Positions 13,201 through 22,939 of a stretch of 64,000 nt of DNA are shown here, piece after piece. Location of the stretch: NCBI GenBank assembly GCA_024760905.1, contig CM045735.1, positions 11,532,249 to 11,596,248 on the forward strand. The letters run 5' to 3'. The stretch's first letter is position 1. Each line of letters opens with the position of its first letter. The notes beneath the pieces were generated by a model, which searched no databases, was not told the DNA's origin, and was given only the letters and a program-made list of their open reading frames with translations. A program made the position numbers and the translations under genes. The DNA comes from Plotosus lineatus (taxonomy: Eukaryota; Chordata; Actinopteri; Siluriformes; Plotosidae).

Positions 13201-15848
13201 ATTACTTCGTCGCGGCACGATGGCGTAGTGGTTAGCACCAGTCCACCTCACAGCAAGAAGGCCTGGGTTCGATTCCGATTCCCGGCCTGGGCGTTTCTAT
13301 GTGGAGTTTGCATGGTCTCCCTGTGCTTGCGTAGGTTTCCTCCGGGTACTCCGGTTTCCTCCCACAATACAAAAACATGCACAGTAGGTTAATTGGCTGT
13401 TCTAAATTGCCCATAGGTTCGCTTCGTGCAGAAGGCAATGGCAAACCACTGCAGTAATCCTGCCAAGAAAACCTCCATGAAGATGATAACCAGGGCGTTG
13501 TCCTTCATGGTGGGTCACCAATGGTCGTCCTACGACTCAGGCACTAGATAGATAGATTACTTCGACAAACATTGACGTAGAACTAAATATTCAACCATAA
13601 TATAATGCGAACTGCATGAAAGACGGATGGTAAACAAATAAGGACATCATGAGGAGCTCAAGAGTATAGCGAGTCGAGATGAGCTACAGATAACTGGCTA
13701 ACATTATTAAACATAAATGTAACATATCATGGTCTAGTCCAGGGGCAGTGGTGGGCTGGTGGTGAAGGTGCTGGATTACTGATCCGAAGGTTGGGGGTTC
13801 AAGCCCCACTTTCAATGGGTTGTCACTGTCCACCCCCCAGAGCAGTAACTGGGTTATCAAAGGCCGGCCATGTCTCTCACTGTCTATGGTGAGAGGTTCA
13901 TGTAAAAGAACCATTGCTGACTTTCATCAAGAGTACCTACCTAGCCATCAGCATGTTCCTGCCCTGTGACGGCCTGGCGAGCCATCCAAAGTGTACTCTG
14001 CCCTCGCAAAGAAACAGCTGAGATGGGCGCCAGCCTCCCCGCGACCCTGATTAGGATTAAGGAGTTCAGAAAACTAAGGGCAGTGGTAGCCTAGCGGTAT
14101 AGGGCACTGGATCACTGATCCTAAGGTTGGGGGGGGGGGGTTCGAGTCCCACTCTCCACAAGGTTGTCACCGTCCCCCGAGTGCAGCTAACTGGGTTATC
14201 AAAGGCCGGCCGTGTCTCGCACTGTCTATGGTGTGAGGCATGTAAAAGAACCATTGCTGACTTTCGACAAGAGTAGGCTGGAAAGCCGTCAGCGTGTTTT
14301 CGCCCTGCGATGGCCTGGCAAGCTGTCCAGAGTGTACTCTGCCTTTGCCCAGAGTCGGCTGGGATGGGTACCAGCCTCCTCGTGACCCTAATTAGGATTC
14401 AGCGGTTACAGAAAATGAACTGAACAGTTCAGAAAATGAACGATGAAATGGTCTAGTCTGTGGGGATGTCCTGTTTGAGCATTTGAAAGTCCTGTGGAAA
14501 GAAGGGGGTGGGGACCTCAGCAACTGCACTTTCGCCATCAGCTCACCAAGACTTTTAGAGAATCATCATTCACTCATTTCACAAATCGCTTCATCCTGAT
14601 AAGGTTACCGATCTCAGGAGTCTTTGGGCGAAGGCAAGGTTCGCCATGAAAAGACCATCACCAGACCATCACAGGACAACATTCACCACTATTTACACTC
14701 ACTCTCACTATCATCAGTCAACCTGATCTTATATTTAATGCTTAAAATGTTTGCGCCAAAATGTTTAAGACTAAACTATTTTCCCCAGGAGGTTTAATTC
14801 TGCCATATCCATTTGTTACATTGTGAAACTAAACATGGTGACAAAAGGGTGAACAGGTATTTTGCATGTGATTTGTTTAACTCAGGTGTGAACCAGTTCT
14901 GCCAGGACATCCTGGATATGATCTGCCCCTGCCCATCCTGGTGCACCAAAGTTCTGCTCTACTTCAAGGCATGCTGGGTGTTCTGCACACCTTTCCTGTT
15001 ACTGGTGAGTCCAGTGTTCAGACTGGATGGGGTTTTGATACTTGTACAATAAGAAAGCTACTGTTGTAATGAGGGGGGAAAAAAACGGCATCTTATATAG
15101 TATACAGTATATGTATATTTTCATTGTTTAAAATGACATCATCAGTGGTACGTACTTTAAATGCGAGTTAAGTCTGTTGAACCCAAAGCAAGCATGGAGG
15201 TGTCCCGTCCTTCTGAACCAGGTGCACCTGACTGACTGTTGAAACAAACATGGTGTCAGTTTGTCTTAAATAATTCAATGTACCCGGTGATATTCTATCT
15301 CGCCGCTTTTCTACTCATTCCATTAATAAACTGAAGACTGGATGGGCAGAACAATTTTAATATGTTTTGATTTTCACCCTTTGTAGTTTATCCTGACCTA
15401 CATCTTCATTGAGATGTACAGGACGTCCCTGCATTACGGCTCATATCTCTACCCGCCATGGGGCAAAGGGCTGGGGGTGTGTATGGGTCTCATTTGCTGC
15501 CTGCAGATCCCCATCTGGGCCATGGAGGCAGTCTGGAAGGAGTCTGGCACCGTGAAGGAAGTGAGTTTTCACTTATATTGAATCTATAATGCAAAAAAAT
15601 CCCACAAAACAAAAATAAACAGATTTTTTTTTTATTGTAGAATAAATAAAACTACGCTTCCTCATGTCATTCTCTATTATTAGCGCTTCCTTAAAGCCAT
15701 CCGACCGCTGAACTCTTGGAGAGAAAACAACCAGAACAATGGCATTCAGCAGCAGATCACAGCATCCGAGAACGTGGATGGGCCCTACACCGTCAACCTG
15801 ACTGATATGGACTTCACCGCGATGGCCTGGGACGCGAGTGATGCGTAA
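4075..15848 (+). CDS. SLC6 family Na+/Cl- dependent transporter, 3' part (13 exons)
   Basis: Join: 4075-4206, 5288-5436, 5559-5608, 5712-5850, 7496-7630, 7717-7820, 7909-8033, 8209-8321, 11575-11712, 11824-11923, 14886-15004, 15387-15560, 15684-15848. All introns are GT-AG and phases match at every junction, giving 546 codons plus TAA. The product is a plasma-membrane neurotransmitter/amino-acid:sodium symporter. It covers TM2 to TM12; family members are usually 600-650 residues, so TM1 and the N-terminus are missing upstream. Seen: IPYF in TM2, YYN in TM3, two sequons and a Cys pair in EL2, [18 protein letters not shown] in TM6, GNCATS in TM7, LGVDT in TM8. EL4 ([11 protein letters not shown]) and TM8 look closest to the SLC6A14/glycine transporter branch from memory, but the C-tail is not typical of either. 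A fish-specific SLC6 paralogue is possible. The family is very sure; the substrate is not known. Confidence 0.93.
4428..5224 (+). mobile_element. hAT (Charlie-type) element with perfect 8-bp duplication
   Basis: CAGTGGCCCCCAAACTACGG at one end and GTTTGGGGACCCCTG at the other are inverted. ATCTACAT at 4420-4427 is repeated at 5225-5232. It sits in the intron between the TM2 and TM3 exons of the transporter and carries a decayed BED zinc-finger reading frame. Confidence 0.88.
4653..4872 (+). pseudogene. hAT transposase N-terminus, BED zinc finger, frameshifted
   Basis: Reads [20 protein letters not shown], then a one-base shift in a T-run, then [20 protein letters not shown] and SESRHKD. CxxC and HxxxxH match a BED finger as in Charlie-type hAT transposases and host GTF2IRD2-like genes. 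The frame stops at 4872; no catalytic domain is present. Confidence 0.7.
5288..5436 (+). CDS. SLC6 exon b: TM3 and start of EL2
   Basis: Encodes [18 protein letters not shown] and then LPWSCD, ending NAALCT before GTGAGT. The YYN tyrosine lines the substrate site in this family. The two cysteines nine residues apart fit the conserved EL2 disulphide. Confidence 0.93.
5559..5608 (+). CDS. SLC6 exon c: 50-nt EL2 micro-exon
   Basis: A short exon between TACTACAG and GTAAGA. It is needed to keep phase: exon b ends in phase 0 and exon d starts with one base of a split codon. It encodes [16 protein letters not shown], with two N-glycosylation sequons (NTT, NIT), as expected for EL2. Confidence 0.88.
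5712..5850 (+). CDS. SLC6 exon d: end of EL2 and TM4
   Basis: Encodes [16 protein letters not shown], then [18 protein letters not shown] and GIHSSGK, ending in phase 0 at GTACC. RWxLALCLLxAW is a strong SLC6 signature. Confidence 0.93.
5865..7075. repeat. 14-bp period minisatellite in SLC6 intron
   Basis: About 85 diverged copies of CYACAGTCTGATCC / ACAAAGACTGATCC fill most of the intron between the TM4 and TM5 exons. Since 14 is not a multiple of 3, long open frames on the minus strand repeat every 14 residues (such as [14 protein letters not shown]). These are not genes. Confidence 0.95.
7496..7630 (+). CDS. SLC6 exon e: TM5 and EL3
   Basis: 45 codons, phase 0 at both ends. Encodes [20 protein letters not shown] followed by the EL3 segment [15 protein letters not shown]. 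The TATFPY motif at the start of TM5 is nearly constant in SLC6. Confidence 0.94.
7717..7820 (+). CDS. SLC6 exon f: TM6 with unwound substrate segment
   Basis: Encodes [18 protein letters not shown] and then [14 protein letters not shown]. The SLGxGxG stretch is the unwound part of TM6 that contacts substrate. The Ser of IFYSLG is at a chloride/Na1 position. The codon AG|G is split at the 3' junction. Confidence 0.94.
7909..8033 (+). CDS. SLC6 exon g: TM7
   Basis: Encodes [29 protein letters not shown] and the start of EL4. Asn and Ser of GNCATS match the TM7 chloride/sodium ligands of the family. Flanked by TTTACCAG and GTAATG. Confidence 0.94.
8130..8150. repeat. Poly(A) run
   Basis: Twenty-one A between the TM7 and EL4 exons of the SLC6 gene. 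Confidence 0.95.
8209..8321 (+). CDS. SLC6 exon h: EL4 and TM8 start
   Basis: Encodes [18 protein letters not shown] and then [18 protein letters not shown], ending before GTAATA. The Asp-Thr pair replaces the Asp-Ser common at the Na2 site. The EL4 sequence is the best hint for the amino-acid (SLC6A14-like) branch. Confidence 0.93.
8490..8826 (-). mobile_element. SINE family C
   Basis: Minus copy: tail GCTGAACCGCCTAATCCTA at the low end, then GTGCATGTTTTTGGACTG, GAGTACCTGAAGGAAACCCA and a degenerate head with ACTACTCCGCCATGCCGCCC at the high end. Confidence 0.75.
9143..9412 (-). mobile_element. SINE family A2
   Basis: Minus copy. The high end is the tRNA-like head (CAGTGGTGGCCCGGTGGTAA and GGGGTTCGAGCG). 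The low end carries the tail AATTAGGATTAAGCGGC followed by a TGAATGAA run. Confidence 0.8.
9825..10179 (+). mobile_element. SINE family A with RTE-type 3' tail
   Basis: tRNA-like head GCAGCGGTGGCCTGGTGGTA; 3' tail CGCTGTGGCGACCCCTGATA then AAGCCGAAAGGAA. A CAGTATAATC duplication flanks it (9815-9824 and 10180-10189). Confidence 0.88.
10222..10984. mobile_element. pogo/Tigger-like MITE, family M2
   Basis: Ends CAGTGGTACCTCACCTTACG and TAAGATGAGGTACCACTG are inverted and flanked by TA. Inside are four CCAAT/ATTGG boxes and a stretch (10740-10830) related to the MGPKK-type transposase start at 21181-21294. Confidence 0.85.
11008..11290 (+). mobile_element. tRNA-derived SINE, family E
   Basis: Head AGTGGCATAGTGGTGC with B-box-like GTTCAAATCCC; body GTATCTGTGATGGACTAGCG and CACGCCATGGAAACCGGGGA. 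The tail runs into a C-tract. An inverted piece of the same family is at 55733-55830. Confidence 0.7.
11575..11712 (+). CDS. SLC6 exon i: end of TM8, IL4 and TM9
   Basis: 46 codons starting [17 protein letters not shown] and ending in hydrophobic [19 protein letters not shown]. Preceded by a (CTT)n pyrimidine tract and CTAG; followed by GTGAGT. Confidence 0.93.
11824..11923 (+). CDS. SLC6 exon j: TM10
   Basis: Encodes [18 protein letters not shown] and then [16 protein letters not shown], with the last Gly codon split. GGIYWFxLIDxF is the usual TM10 entry of SLC6. Confidence 0.93.
12138..12590. mobile_element. Tigger-like MITE, family M1
   Basis: CAGTGATCCCTCACTACTTT at one end, AAAGTGAGGGATCCCTG at the other, TA on both sides. 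The inside is AT-rich with TTATGCATTATTTTAGAAT. Same family as 17140, 22314, 26330, 43578, 51196 and 51745. Confidence 0.88.
13210..13555 (+). mobile_element. tRNA-derived SINE, family B
   Basis: Head GGCACGATGGCGTAGTGGTT and B-box GGGTTCGATTCC; ends GACTCAGGCACTAGATAGAT. An ATTACTTCG duplication flanks it (13201-13209, 13556-13564). Confidence 0.88.
13740..14447 (+). mobile_element. Dimeric SINE A2, two tandem units with one target duplication
   Basis: Unit 1 is 13742-14073, unit 2 is 14078-14440; both have the tRNA-like head and the AATTAGGATTAAGCGG-type tail. ATGGTCTAGTC occurs just before unit 1 (13729-13739) and just after unit 2 (14448-14458), but not between them. Confidence 0.8.
14565..14712 (-). 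mobile_element. SINE family C fragment
   Basis: Carries the tail-side half only (CGCTTCATCCTGATAAGGTT to TTTACACTCACTCTCA), decayed. Confidence 0.5.
14886..15004 (+). CDS. SLC6 exon k: IL5 and TM11 start
   Basis: Encodes [12 protein letters not shown], then [14 protein letters not shown] up to GTGAGT. It is rich in cysteine (CPCPSWC in the loop), which is unusual for this loop. Phase matches both neighbours. Confidence 0.92.
15387..15560 (+). CDS. SLC6 exon l: TM11 end, EL6 and TM12
   Basis: 58 codons. Encodes [29 protein letters not shown] and [15 protein letters not shown] before TM12 is conserved in the family. GTGAGT follows GTGAAGGAA. Confidence 0.94.
15684..15848 (+). CDS. SLC6 last coding exon: C-terminal tail
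   Basis: Starts [12 protein letters not shown] after CTATTATTAG and ends GATGCGTAA. The cytosolic tail is short, polar and ends AWDASDA. It lacks the DWGP motif usual in glycine transporter and SLC6A14 tails, one reason the subfamily stays open. Confidence 0.92.
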   Translation, partial: RFLKAIRPLNSWRENNQNNGIQQQITASENVDGPYTVNLTDMDFTAMAWDASDA

Positions 15849-16213
15849 CCCTGCGGCAGTGTGAGGAGACTGAACCGCATATTTTTTGTTAAAGGGCTTC
15901 GATGTTAAAGCCTTATTTATGGACATGCTCACAACGTGTGGGAACAAAAAAATATGTATTCAGTATAAAATGCACTGGCTGTTGTTCCGTGCATTGACGG
16001 TGCCTATTTCCTTAAAGGAAATTCACAAAACTGGAAAAACAAGTTTTTGGTTTTGGTGACAGTTTTCCTGATAAAGCGTGAGACATGCTCTTCGGGTCGT
16101 ACTTTCTACCCGATCACAGTCCACAAAGCAGTAAGTGCTTCCCCAATGGGGATTTCTTTTCTTTAAAATAATGACAAAACATGCAGGTTAAATTTCCTCC
16201 ATATCTTCAGGCA

Positions 16214-16219
16214 ATTAAA
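16214..16219 (+). terminator. Possible ATTAAA polyadenylation signal of the SLC6 gene
   Basis: The first poly(A)-like hexamer on the + strand after the SLC6 stop, 366 bases downstream. The following A-run is probably a repeat. A weak call. Confidence 0.3.
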
Positions 16220-16222
16220 AAA

Positions 16223-16249
16223 CAAACAAAAAAAAAAAAAAAAAAAAAG
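16223..16249. repeat. Poly(A) run
   Basis: A-run in the 3' flank of the SLC6 gene. Confidence 0.9.
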
Positions 16250-16351
16250 GAGTAAATGTTACCAGTGTGGGGTCCCAGTGAGCTCAACCTTCCATTCAGA
16301 TCCAAGTTTGAATCCCACCACAAAGCCCGTTTATTTATTTATTTATTTATT

Positions 16352-16700
16352 TTTTTGCTGAACCTCTTAATCCTACTACTAGGGTCATGGGGAGGCTGTG
16401 CCCATCTCAGTCGACACTGGTCAAAGGTGTGAGGAACCCTGAACAGCTCGCTAGAGCATCGCAGGGCAACACGCACTCAATTATTCACACCCACATCCAA
16501 GCCGGGTTCAATTCAAACCAGCTATTTTAGCTGAATGTGCACGTCTTTGAACTATGGGAGGGAACTGGAGTGCCCAGAGGAAACCCACACAAGCACAGGG
16601 ATAACAAGCAAACTGCATAAAGAAAGCTTTTCCACTGACCCTGGGAATGGAACCAAGTTGTGAAGCTGATTGCTACCTACTACACCACTGTGTCTCCGGT
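16352..16700 (-). mobile_element. SINE family C, degenerate
   Basis: Minus copy: CTCTTAATCCTACTACTAGG at the low end, GGGAACTGGAGTGCCCAGAG in the middle, decayed head with CTACACCACTGTGTC at the high end. Confidence 0.65.
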
Positions 16701-17139
16701 TGGGTAGTAGTTCAAGTCCAAAAAAAGCATAAATAACCCTGCGGTCTGGGAAGAATAGTCGACAAGACCCTCAGTTCAGACCTGCAAGTCGATTGTCACA
16801 CTATTTAACAATTATTTGCTGAAATCAAAGTGGACACAAATTTCCAAACACTACAGAAACAAGGCTCAAGGTGACAAACTGAATGAGTATATACACTCCA
16901 TGATGTGGTGCTATCTGACTGGTTCACTGACTTGGGATAATACACAATTATTGAATGAGGTGAATATTTTTTTTTTTTTTTTTTTAATTTCTGTAGTATT
17001 TACCAAAACAATTATTCACCTCAGGCTCTGTGGATATTGCTGAATAGTCCCCGAGAGAAAATGAAGGAAACGAAATTCTCTCATTATCTGAAGTTTGCGG
17101 GTGGATAATAAGCAATTATTGAATGCAATAAGGGGAATA

Positions 17140-17593
17140 CAGGGATCCCTCACTTTCCGCGGTGAATGGGGACCACCGATTTCCGCAAAGTAGGATCAAC
17201 CCCCCGACTGATATATACGTACATGTATGTGTGTATATAATATCAATAAATATATTCAACACTATAGATGCTTATAATGACAATTAAACATTCAAAAATA
17301 ATGCATAAGATGTAAATAAAATATACATACACACACATGCAGACACGAGCACGCGCGCACACACACAGATGCGCACCTCACATTTTTATGTGTTTTATTC
17401 GTTTTGTTGGGGGGTTTTGGGTTGTTGTTGTTTTTTTTTTTGCATAATTGGCCTTGTTTTGTGGCGTTTTCCTTAACTTTCCCCCTATTTTTCCTTAATT
17501 TCATTATTTGACGATGAATTTTTTTTTTTTTTGAAAAACCCACGATGCACTGAAGCTGCAGGAACTGAAGCACGACGTAGCGAAGGATCACTG
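17140..17593. mobile_element. Tigger-like MITE, family M1
   Basis: CAGGGATCCCTCACTTTCCG and TAGCGAAGGATCACTG ends, TA on both sides, in the reverse orientation to the 12138 copy. Confidence 0.88.
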
Positions 17594-17742
17594 TATTTCG
17601 TGGAGTGGGGGGGTGGGGGGTTATGGAGGGTTATCTGCCGAGTCAAAAGGCCAAGACCTGAAAAAATATCCATATCATGCAAAACCTGAAATTCTATAAT
17701 TGTTTTATTATTCATGTGCAATATTTTAAAACTTTTTAAAAA

Positions 17743-17872
17743 TTCATGGAGGTGGTGAAGGAGGACATGAAGGCAGTCGGTGTAAGAGAAGAAGATGCAG
17801 AGGATGGGGTGAGATGGAGGCAGATGATTCGCTGTGGCGACCCCTGAAGGGAAAAGCCGAAAGGAAAAGAAG
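17743..17872 (+). mobile_element. 3' end of an RTE-like LINE
   Basis: Reads KEDMKAVGVREEDAEDGVRW and RQMIRCGDP, then stop and the non-coding tail AAGGGAAAAGCCGAAAGGAA. The same end occurs at 53590-53840 (+) and 35090-35580 (-). Confidence 0.8.
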
Positions 17873-17939
17873 ATTTTAAAACTTATCTGCTGACAGTGAT
17901 TGGAGAAGTTTGCTTGTAGAGGAACACCCAGGATTAATT

Positions 17940-18195
17940 GATGGCTCCCCCAGTGCAGCTCATTGGGTTATCAAAGGCCGATCACGGTTCTCACGGTCTC
18001 TGTTGAGATGCTGTAAAAGAACCATTTCTGACTTTCGTCAAGAGTCGCTGCATAGCCGTCAGCACGTTTTTGACCTGCAATGGCCTGGTGAGCTGTCCAG
18101 GGTGTATACTGTCCTCGCCCAGAGTCGGCTGAGATGGGCACCAGCCTCCTTACAACCTTCATAGGATTAAGCGGTTCAGAAAATGCATGAATGAG
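17940..18195 (+). mobile_element. SINE family A2, 5' truncated
   Basis: Begins in the body (CAGTGCAGCTCATTGGGTTA) and keeps the tail CATAGGATTAAGCGGTTCAG and a TGAATGAG run. The tRNA-like head is missing. Confidence 0.75.
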
Positions 18196-18487
18196 AATTG
18201 ATGGCTTTCCACCAATTATAAAGGAGAAAATATTCATAAGGAATAATAATAATAAACATTATCTACGTCATTATACTTAACCTCATTAAATAATTGTTTA
18301 TTATACTACGAGAGAACCAGCCATAGAGATATCGCCATGTAGGATATCATATACTTTTCTTTATAGTGACATCCGCCTCCACAAAAACAACTGACAGTCC
18401 AAAGGTGGCCAGTTGCAGAGTCTCTCTCTCTCTCGCTCTCTCTCTCGCTACCAACATGCATTAATAACCAAAATGTATGGTGTAAAG

Positions 18488-19006
18488 CAGTGTTCCCAAC
18501 CTTTTTATCCTTTTTATCACCATGGACTGGTCAACGCTTGACAATTTTACCGCGGCGGGGGGGGGGGGGCAGCTTGTTTATATTGTAAATATATAATACC
18601 CCACCCTTGCCCAGAGTTGGCCGAGATGTGCACCAGCCTCCCTAATCAGGATTAAGCGTTACATTTTTAATTGAGCTCGAACTCTTCTTTTAAAAAATAA
18701 AAAATAAATAAAAAACGCACAGGTGATGGTGCACCAGCTGTGAGAATGAACGCTCAGGCTGACCCGAAATCCCCACTATTGTTTGAAACATCTCCAGCTC
18801 ACCTCTGTTCATGTGCCGTCCCCTTGTGGGTTACATTTTAGCGCTCAAATGACCGACATGTAACCGAGAGAATCCGGTCATTTTCAAAATAAAAGTTTTT
18901 AAAAAAATAAAAGATCGTTCAGACTCAAATCATAAATAAAATAGAAATAATTAATTTTTTCTTGTACGGCCTGGTACCAATTGATCAAGGGGGTTGGGGA
19001 TCACTG
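18488..19006. mobile_element. hAT-like MITE carrying a SINE tail
   Basis: CAGTGTTCCCAACC and GGTTGGGGATCACTG are inverted ends. GTGTAAAG (18480-18487) and GTGTAACG (19007-19014) are the 8-bp duplication with one change. An A2-type SINE tail lies inside at 18603-18665. Confidence 0.8.
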
Positions 19007-19734
19007 GTGTAACGAACACTATGCAATTTAAACTCATGACTTTTACCTGTGATGTATATTATGTGCTAACTAGTTAACCCAGTTTCCGCAACTCGACAAC
19101 CGCACCATTTATCTTCGTTACATCTTTCCAGGCCTTTCCTCGAACCCAAGTGACTATAACTCAATAGGATAAAAAGGAAATAATTTTGGGTGCGAACCAA
19201 TGTTTGAAGTGTGAGATGTGATACCTCATGCACCATATAACATTAACTTGGTCCATGGTATTATTCAAGACGATTTTTTTTTTTTTTAAAGATGATAATT
19301 TACATAGAATTTAGAATTCTTACTTGACATCAGTGATCTGACGGTCACCTCTGTGCCTGTGACTGTAAATAGAATTGTGAGCCACTGTCACAGACATGCA
19401 GGGGAACATGCTCGTGTTGCTCTCGTGTGAACGCAGGGTCAGTTCCCTTTTCCTCTGTAGATCAGAGCGAAGCTTGTTGACTGTGCACTACGGTGCGGAC
19501 ACGTCCACCCTGTGTTCAGCTGTCGGGTTATGATGGGGCTGAAGAAATGAAAACACAACAGAAACATATTCATCTTCCTTGAACTGGGAGCCATCGTGCA
19601 GTAAAGAGCAGAAACTGACAGCGTGGTGGGAAATCGAGCAACTGCGTAGAAGAACCGCTCCTTCTACAGGAAATAAATATTGTTTATGTTTGTTCATCCT
19701 CTCTTGAAGAGAGATGACCATCTTCACTGGTAGT

Positions 19735-20216
19735 TCATCCTAGGTATCCGGGAGGGTTCGAAGATGGCTGATGAGGCCAATCCGAGCCCGGAGGATTCTG
19801 GCACAGTAAGGGCAAGACGGTGGAGCTGGCGCCTGTGCTGGAGGGTTTGGTGCAACGGGCCTCCCGGGCTGCTCGCTTGGTCTTGGCAGTCTCGGTACGT
19901 TGTTGCTCATATGCTGCTGCTCCCTTGTGGATTGCACGATGCCATGCTGACCCATCCTGTGCAAGTGTCTCCCACGAGTTGTGTTCCACTCCGAAGTCCT
20001 TCATGGAGGCTTTGAGTGTGTCCTTAAAGCGTTTCTTCTGGCCTCCATGAGATTTCACTCCAGTCTGCAGCTCTCCATAGAGGAGGCGCTTGGGTAGTCG
20101 TTCATCAGACATCCTGGTGACGTTACCAGCCCAGCGGAGTTGGGACTTGGGAGCATGGTGAAGACACTGGACACTCCTGTTTGCTCGAGAATCTCTGAGT
20201 CGGGCACAATATTGTT
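19735..20216 (-). pseudogene. LINE ORF2 C-terminal fragment with zinc-finger motif
   Basis: Reads MSDERLPKRLLYGELQTGVK, SHGGQKKRFKDTLKASMKDF, then, after a frame change, CPYCARILRARIGLISHLRT. This matches the C-termini of fish non-LTR retrotransposon polyproteins (basic linker plus CCHH-like finger). It is truncated on both sides and frameshifted. Confidence 0.75.
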
Positions 20217-20997
20217 CAGAGCTGTATGGAGTACAACATAGCAGGAGTATTCAACACTAAAGTGGCATTACAGCTGCATCGATATCTCTCAATAGGCCAA
20301 AGGGAAAAACTTTCGAAAAAGGGAAAAACTTGAATAGTATTGGAAATAAAACTCATGAAAAATATAAAAGATTTTAATAGATTTTTTTTTTTGTCCAACA
20401 ATTAGAATTACAGTAAAACGACACTTTTAGGATTTTTTTTGTTGTTATTGTTGTTGTTGACATTGTAATCGGAGTAATATCTATTTTGTGCTATTTAAAA
20501 ACTGGAATATCATTGAATAAAAAATAAATATTTAAAAATTGTACAGGAAAAAATGATGACTTGTTGAGTGCATGGCCATAAAATTCATAAAGTTTTTTGT
20601 TCTAATTTTCTCTTTTGTCTGATAATCAGGAATTAAACATCATCATCTGGGTGATAGAGACTCAGTGATTTTATATTTAGGTTCATGATGTCTAAACCTG
20701 GATCTACACTGGAGCTTTGATGTCCATGACCGCCATGATTTGAGAGAATCGTGATGAGTTTGGGGGTCATGGGATCGAATCGTGATCATCTTGATGGGAG
20801 TTTCTGACTCAAAAACTTTGCCATGATTATTACAGTTTATGATGATCGACCGTGGGATTCATAGAAAAGCTTAACAAGCCCTCGATGTGCCATCATACGT
20901 GATCTTTACTGAACATACGAATAAATCATTAACTTATAAAAAAATATACCGATAGCAGCAGCAGGTGGTCAAATTTAAAAAATGAAAAAGGTAGGTA

Positions 20998-21723
20998 CAG
21001 TCATACCTCACTTATGAAATTAATCTGCTCCAGAAGTGGTTTCGTAACCTGATTTTTTCGTAAGTTGAGTCGCATTTTATATGTAAAAGGCCTGATTCTT
21101 TCCAATGCCCCCAATACTACCCCCTAAACCCTTTAAAAATTATAAAACTATACCTTTTAAGGCCTCCTTCTGCTTCAATATCATACCGATGGTAGACGGG
21201 TTTGGCCATATTCCTTTGCGATATCACTCAACCGCATGCCACGAGCCCGCGTCTTCTTTTCACTCGCACCGGGAATCACTTTCTTGGGGCCCATGATGAA
21301 TGACGAAAAATAAAGTTTCAATGAGCACACTCGAAAAACTCACGAAACAACAGTAACTCTGTCCTTTATGCATGTTAAAACTCTGTGATGAACAATGAGT
21401 CAAAGGCACACGAAAAGCATTATGGGTATTATTGAGATGCAGCTCCATAGTAGCCAATGGGAGGGAGCTGCATCTACATGACAAAGAATGGGTCGAAGGC
21501 ACATAAAAAGCATCATAGGTATTATGGAGATGCAGCTCCGTCCTAGCCAATGGGAGGCCAGAGAGGCGGGGTGCTTGGAGATAGCCAATGGGAGAGCAAC
21601 TTGCGCATTGTTTGAATTTTTGAGATGGCGCGTTTCGTAACGTGAGACGGAAATTATAGGTAAATGCGTTTCGTAACTTGGATTTTTCGTTTGTTGGGTC
21701 TTTCGTAAGGTGAGATACCACTG
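20998..21723. mobile_element. pogo/Tigger-like MITE, family M2
   Basis: CAGTCATACCTCACTTATGA and GTAAGGTGAGATACCACTG ends, TA on both sides. It holds three CCAAT boxes and the short transposase start at 21181-21294, and is inverted relative to 10222. Confidence 0.85.
21181..21294 (-). pseudogene. Relic transposase N-terminus in MITE M2
   Basis: 37 codons MGPKKVIPGASEKKTRARGM, then RLSDIAKEYGQTRLPSV and a stop. MGPKK plus a helix-turn-helix-like RLSDIAKEYG is typical of pogo/Tigger transposase starts. Only this 5' remnant remains. Confidence 0.6.
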
Positions 21724-21804
21724 TATAAGTAAACATGTCCATTCCAGACTCAGGGACAGACGACCGTCTGCCTCCTGTTCCTATAGAACTACACAGCAAT
21801 CTCT

Positions 21805-22128
21805 TCACTCACGAACCGCTTTAGCCTATTAGGGTCGCAGTGAGGATGGAACCCATCACAGCTGACATCGGGGGAAGGGAAGGTACACACTGAATACTCA
21901 CTAGACAGTTACAGTGACAAACACTCACATCCACTCAATCGCACACCTAGGGGCAATCTGGAACCGCCAATCTAATGTGAATGTATTTTGGATTATGGGA
22001 AGAAACCCACCCAAGCCTGGGGGAACATGCCGACACCACACAAATACCCCGTGTTCTGGAATAGAACCCAGGACTTTCTTGCTTTGAGACGAATGCGCCA
22101 ACTACTGCACCACTGAATTCTGAATCAC
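21805..22128 (-). mobile_element. SINE family C
   Basis: Minus copy: ACCGCTTTAGCCTATTAGGG at the low end; AACTACTGCACCACTGAAT marks the head at the high end. Confidence 0.7.
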
Positions 22129-22206
22129 ATGATGTCCATGGGTATTGAACTTTATGGTCTCTGGCTGCAAAGCAGCTTGATCCAAATATTGTAACTTGTG
22201 CTTTTA

Positions 22207-22750
22207 CAGGGATCCATCACTTTCTGTGGTTAATGAGGACTAGGACCAGGACCAGACCCCCCCGTGATCACCAATTTCTATGAAGTAGGATTGACCCCCC
22301 TGACTGACGTATACAGGCATCCCTCACTTTCCGCGATTAATTGAGACCAAGATCCCCCTGCGACCGTCAAATTCTGCGAAGTAGGATCGACCCCCCTGAC
22401 TGATGTATACGTACATGTGTATATATCAATAAATACATATTTAACGATATAAATGCTTATAATAACAATTAAACGTTCAAAAATAATGCATAAGATGTAA
22501 ATAAAATATAAATACACACATACAGACGTGCACATGCACTTAGATGCGTAACTCGCAGAAAAATGTAAGCAGTTTTGTCGTGTTGTTTTTTGTTGTTGCA
22601 TAATTGGCCTTGTTTTGCGGCATTTTCCTTCACTTTCCCCCTATTCTTCCTTAAGTTCCTTATTTTTAAAATTTTCGATGAATATTTTTGAAAAACCCGT
22701 GACGTACTAAAGCCACAGAAACTGGAGCACGAAGTAGTGAGAGATTACTG
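22207..22750. mobile_element. Tigger-like MITE M1 next to a truncated M1 copy
   Basis: 22207-22313 is the first about 107 bases of an M1 element. At TA/CAGGCATCCCTC (22314) a second, full copy starts and runs to GAGATTACTG (22750). The remainder of the outer copy is not found after 22752. Confidence 0.75.
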
Positions 22751-22939
22751 TATTCGAATTTATACTCACTTTTCCAATTACATTTGAGTCTGTGAAAACA
22801 GGGAACTATGTATAAAAAGGGCGTACAGTAATCCCTGAATATTTCCTGTAATATTTTTGTTAAAGCAAAGCTGAACATCTACACGCCAATCACATATCGT
22901 TTGCTTCATTCAGAACCTAAAACCACCTGACTGTATGTT

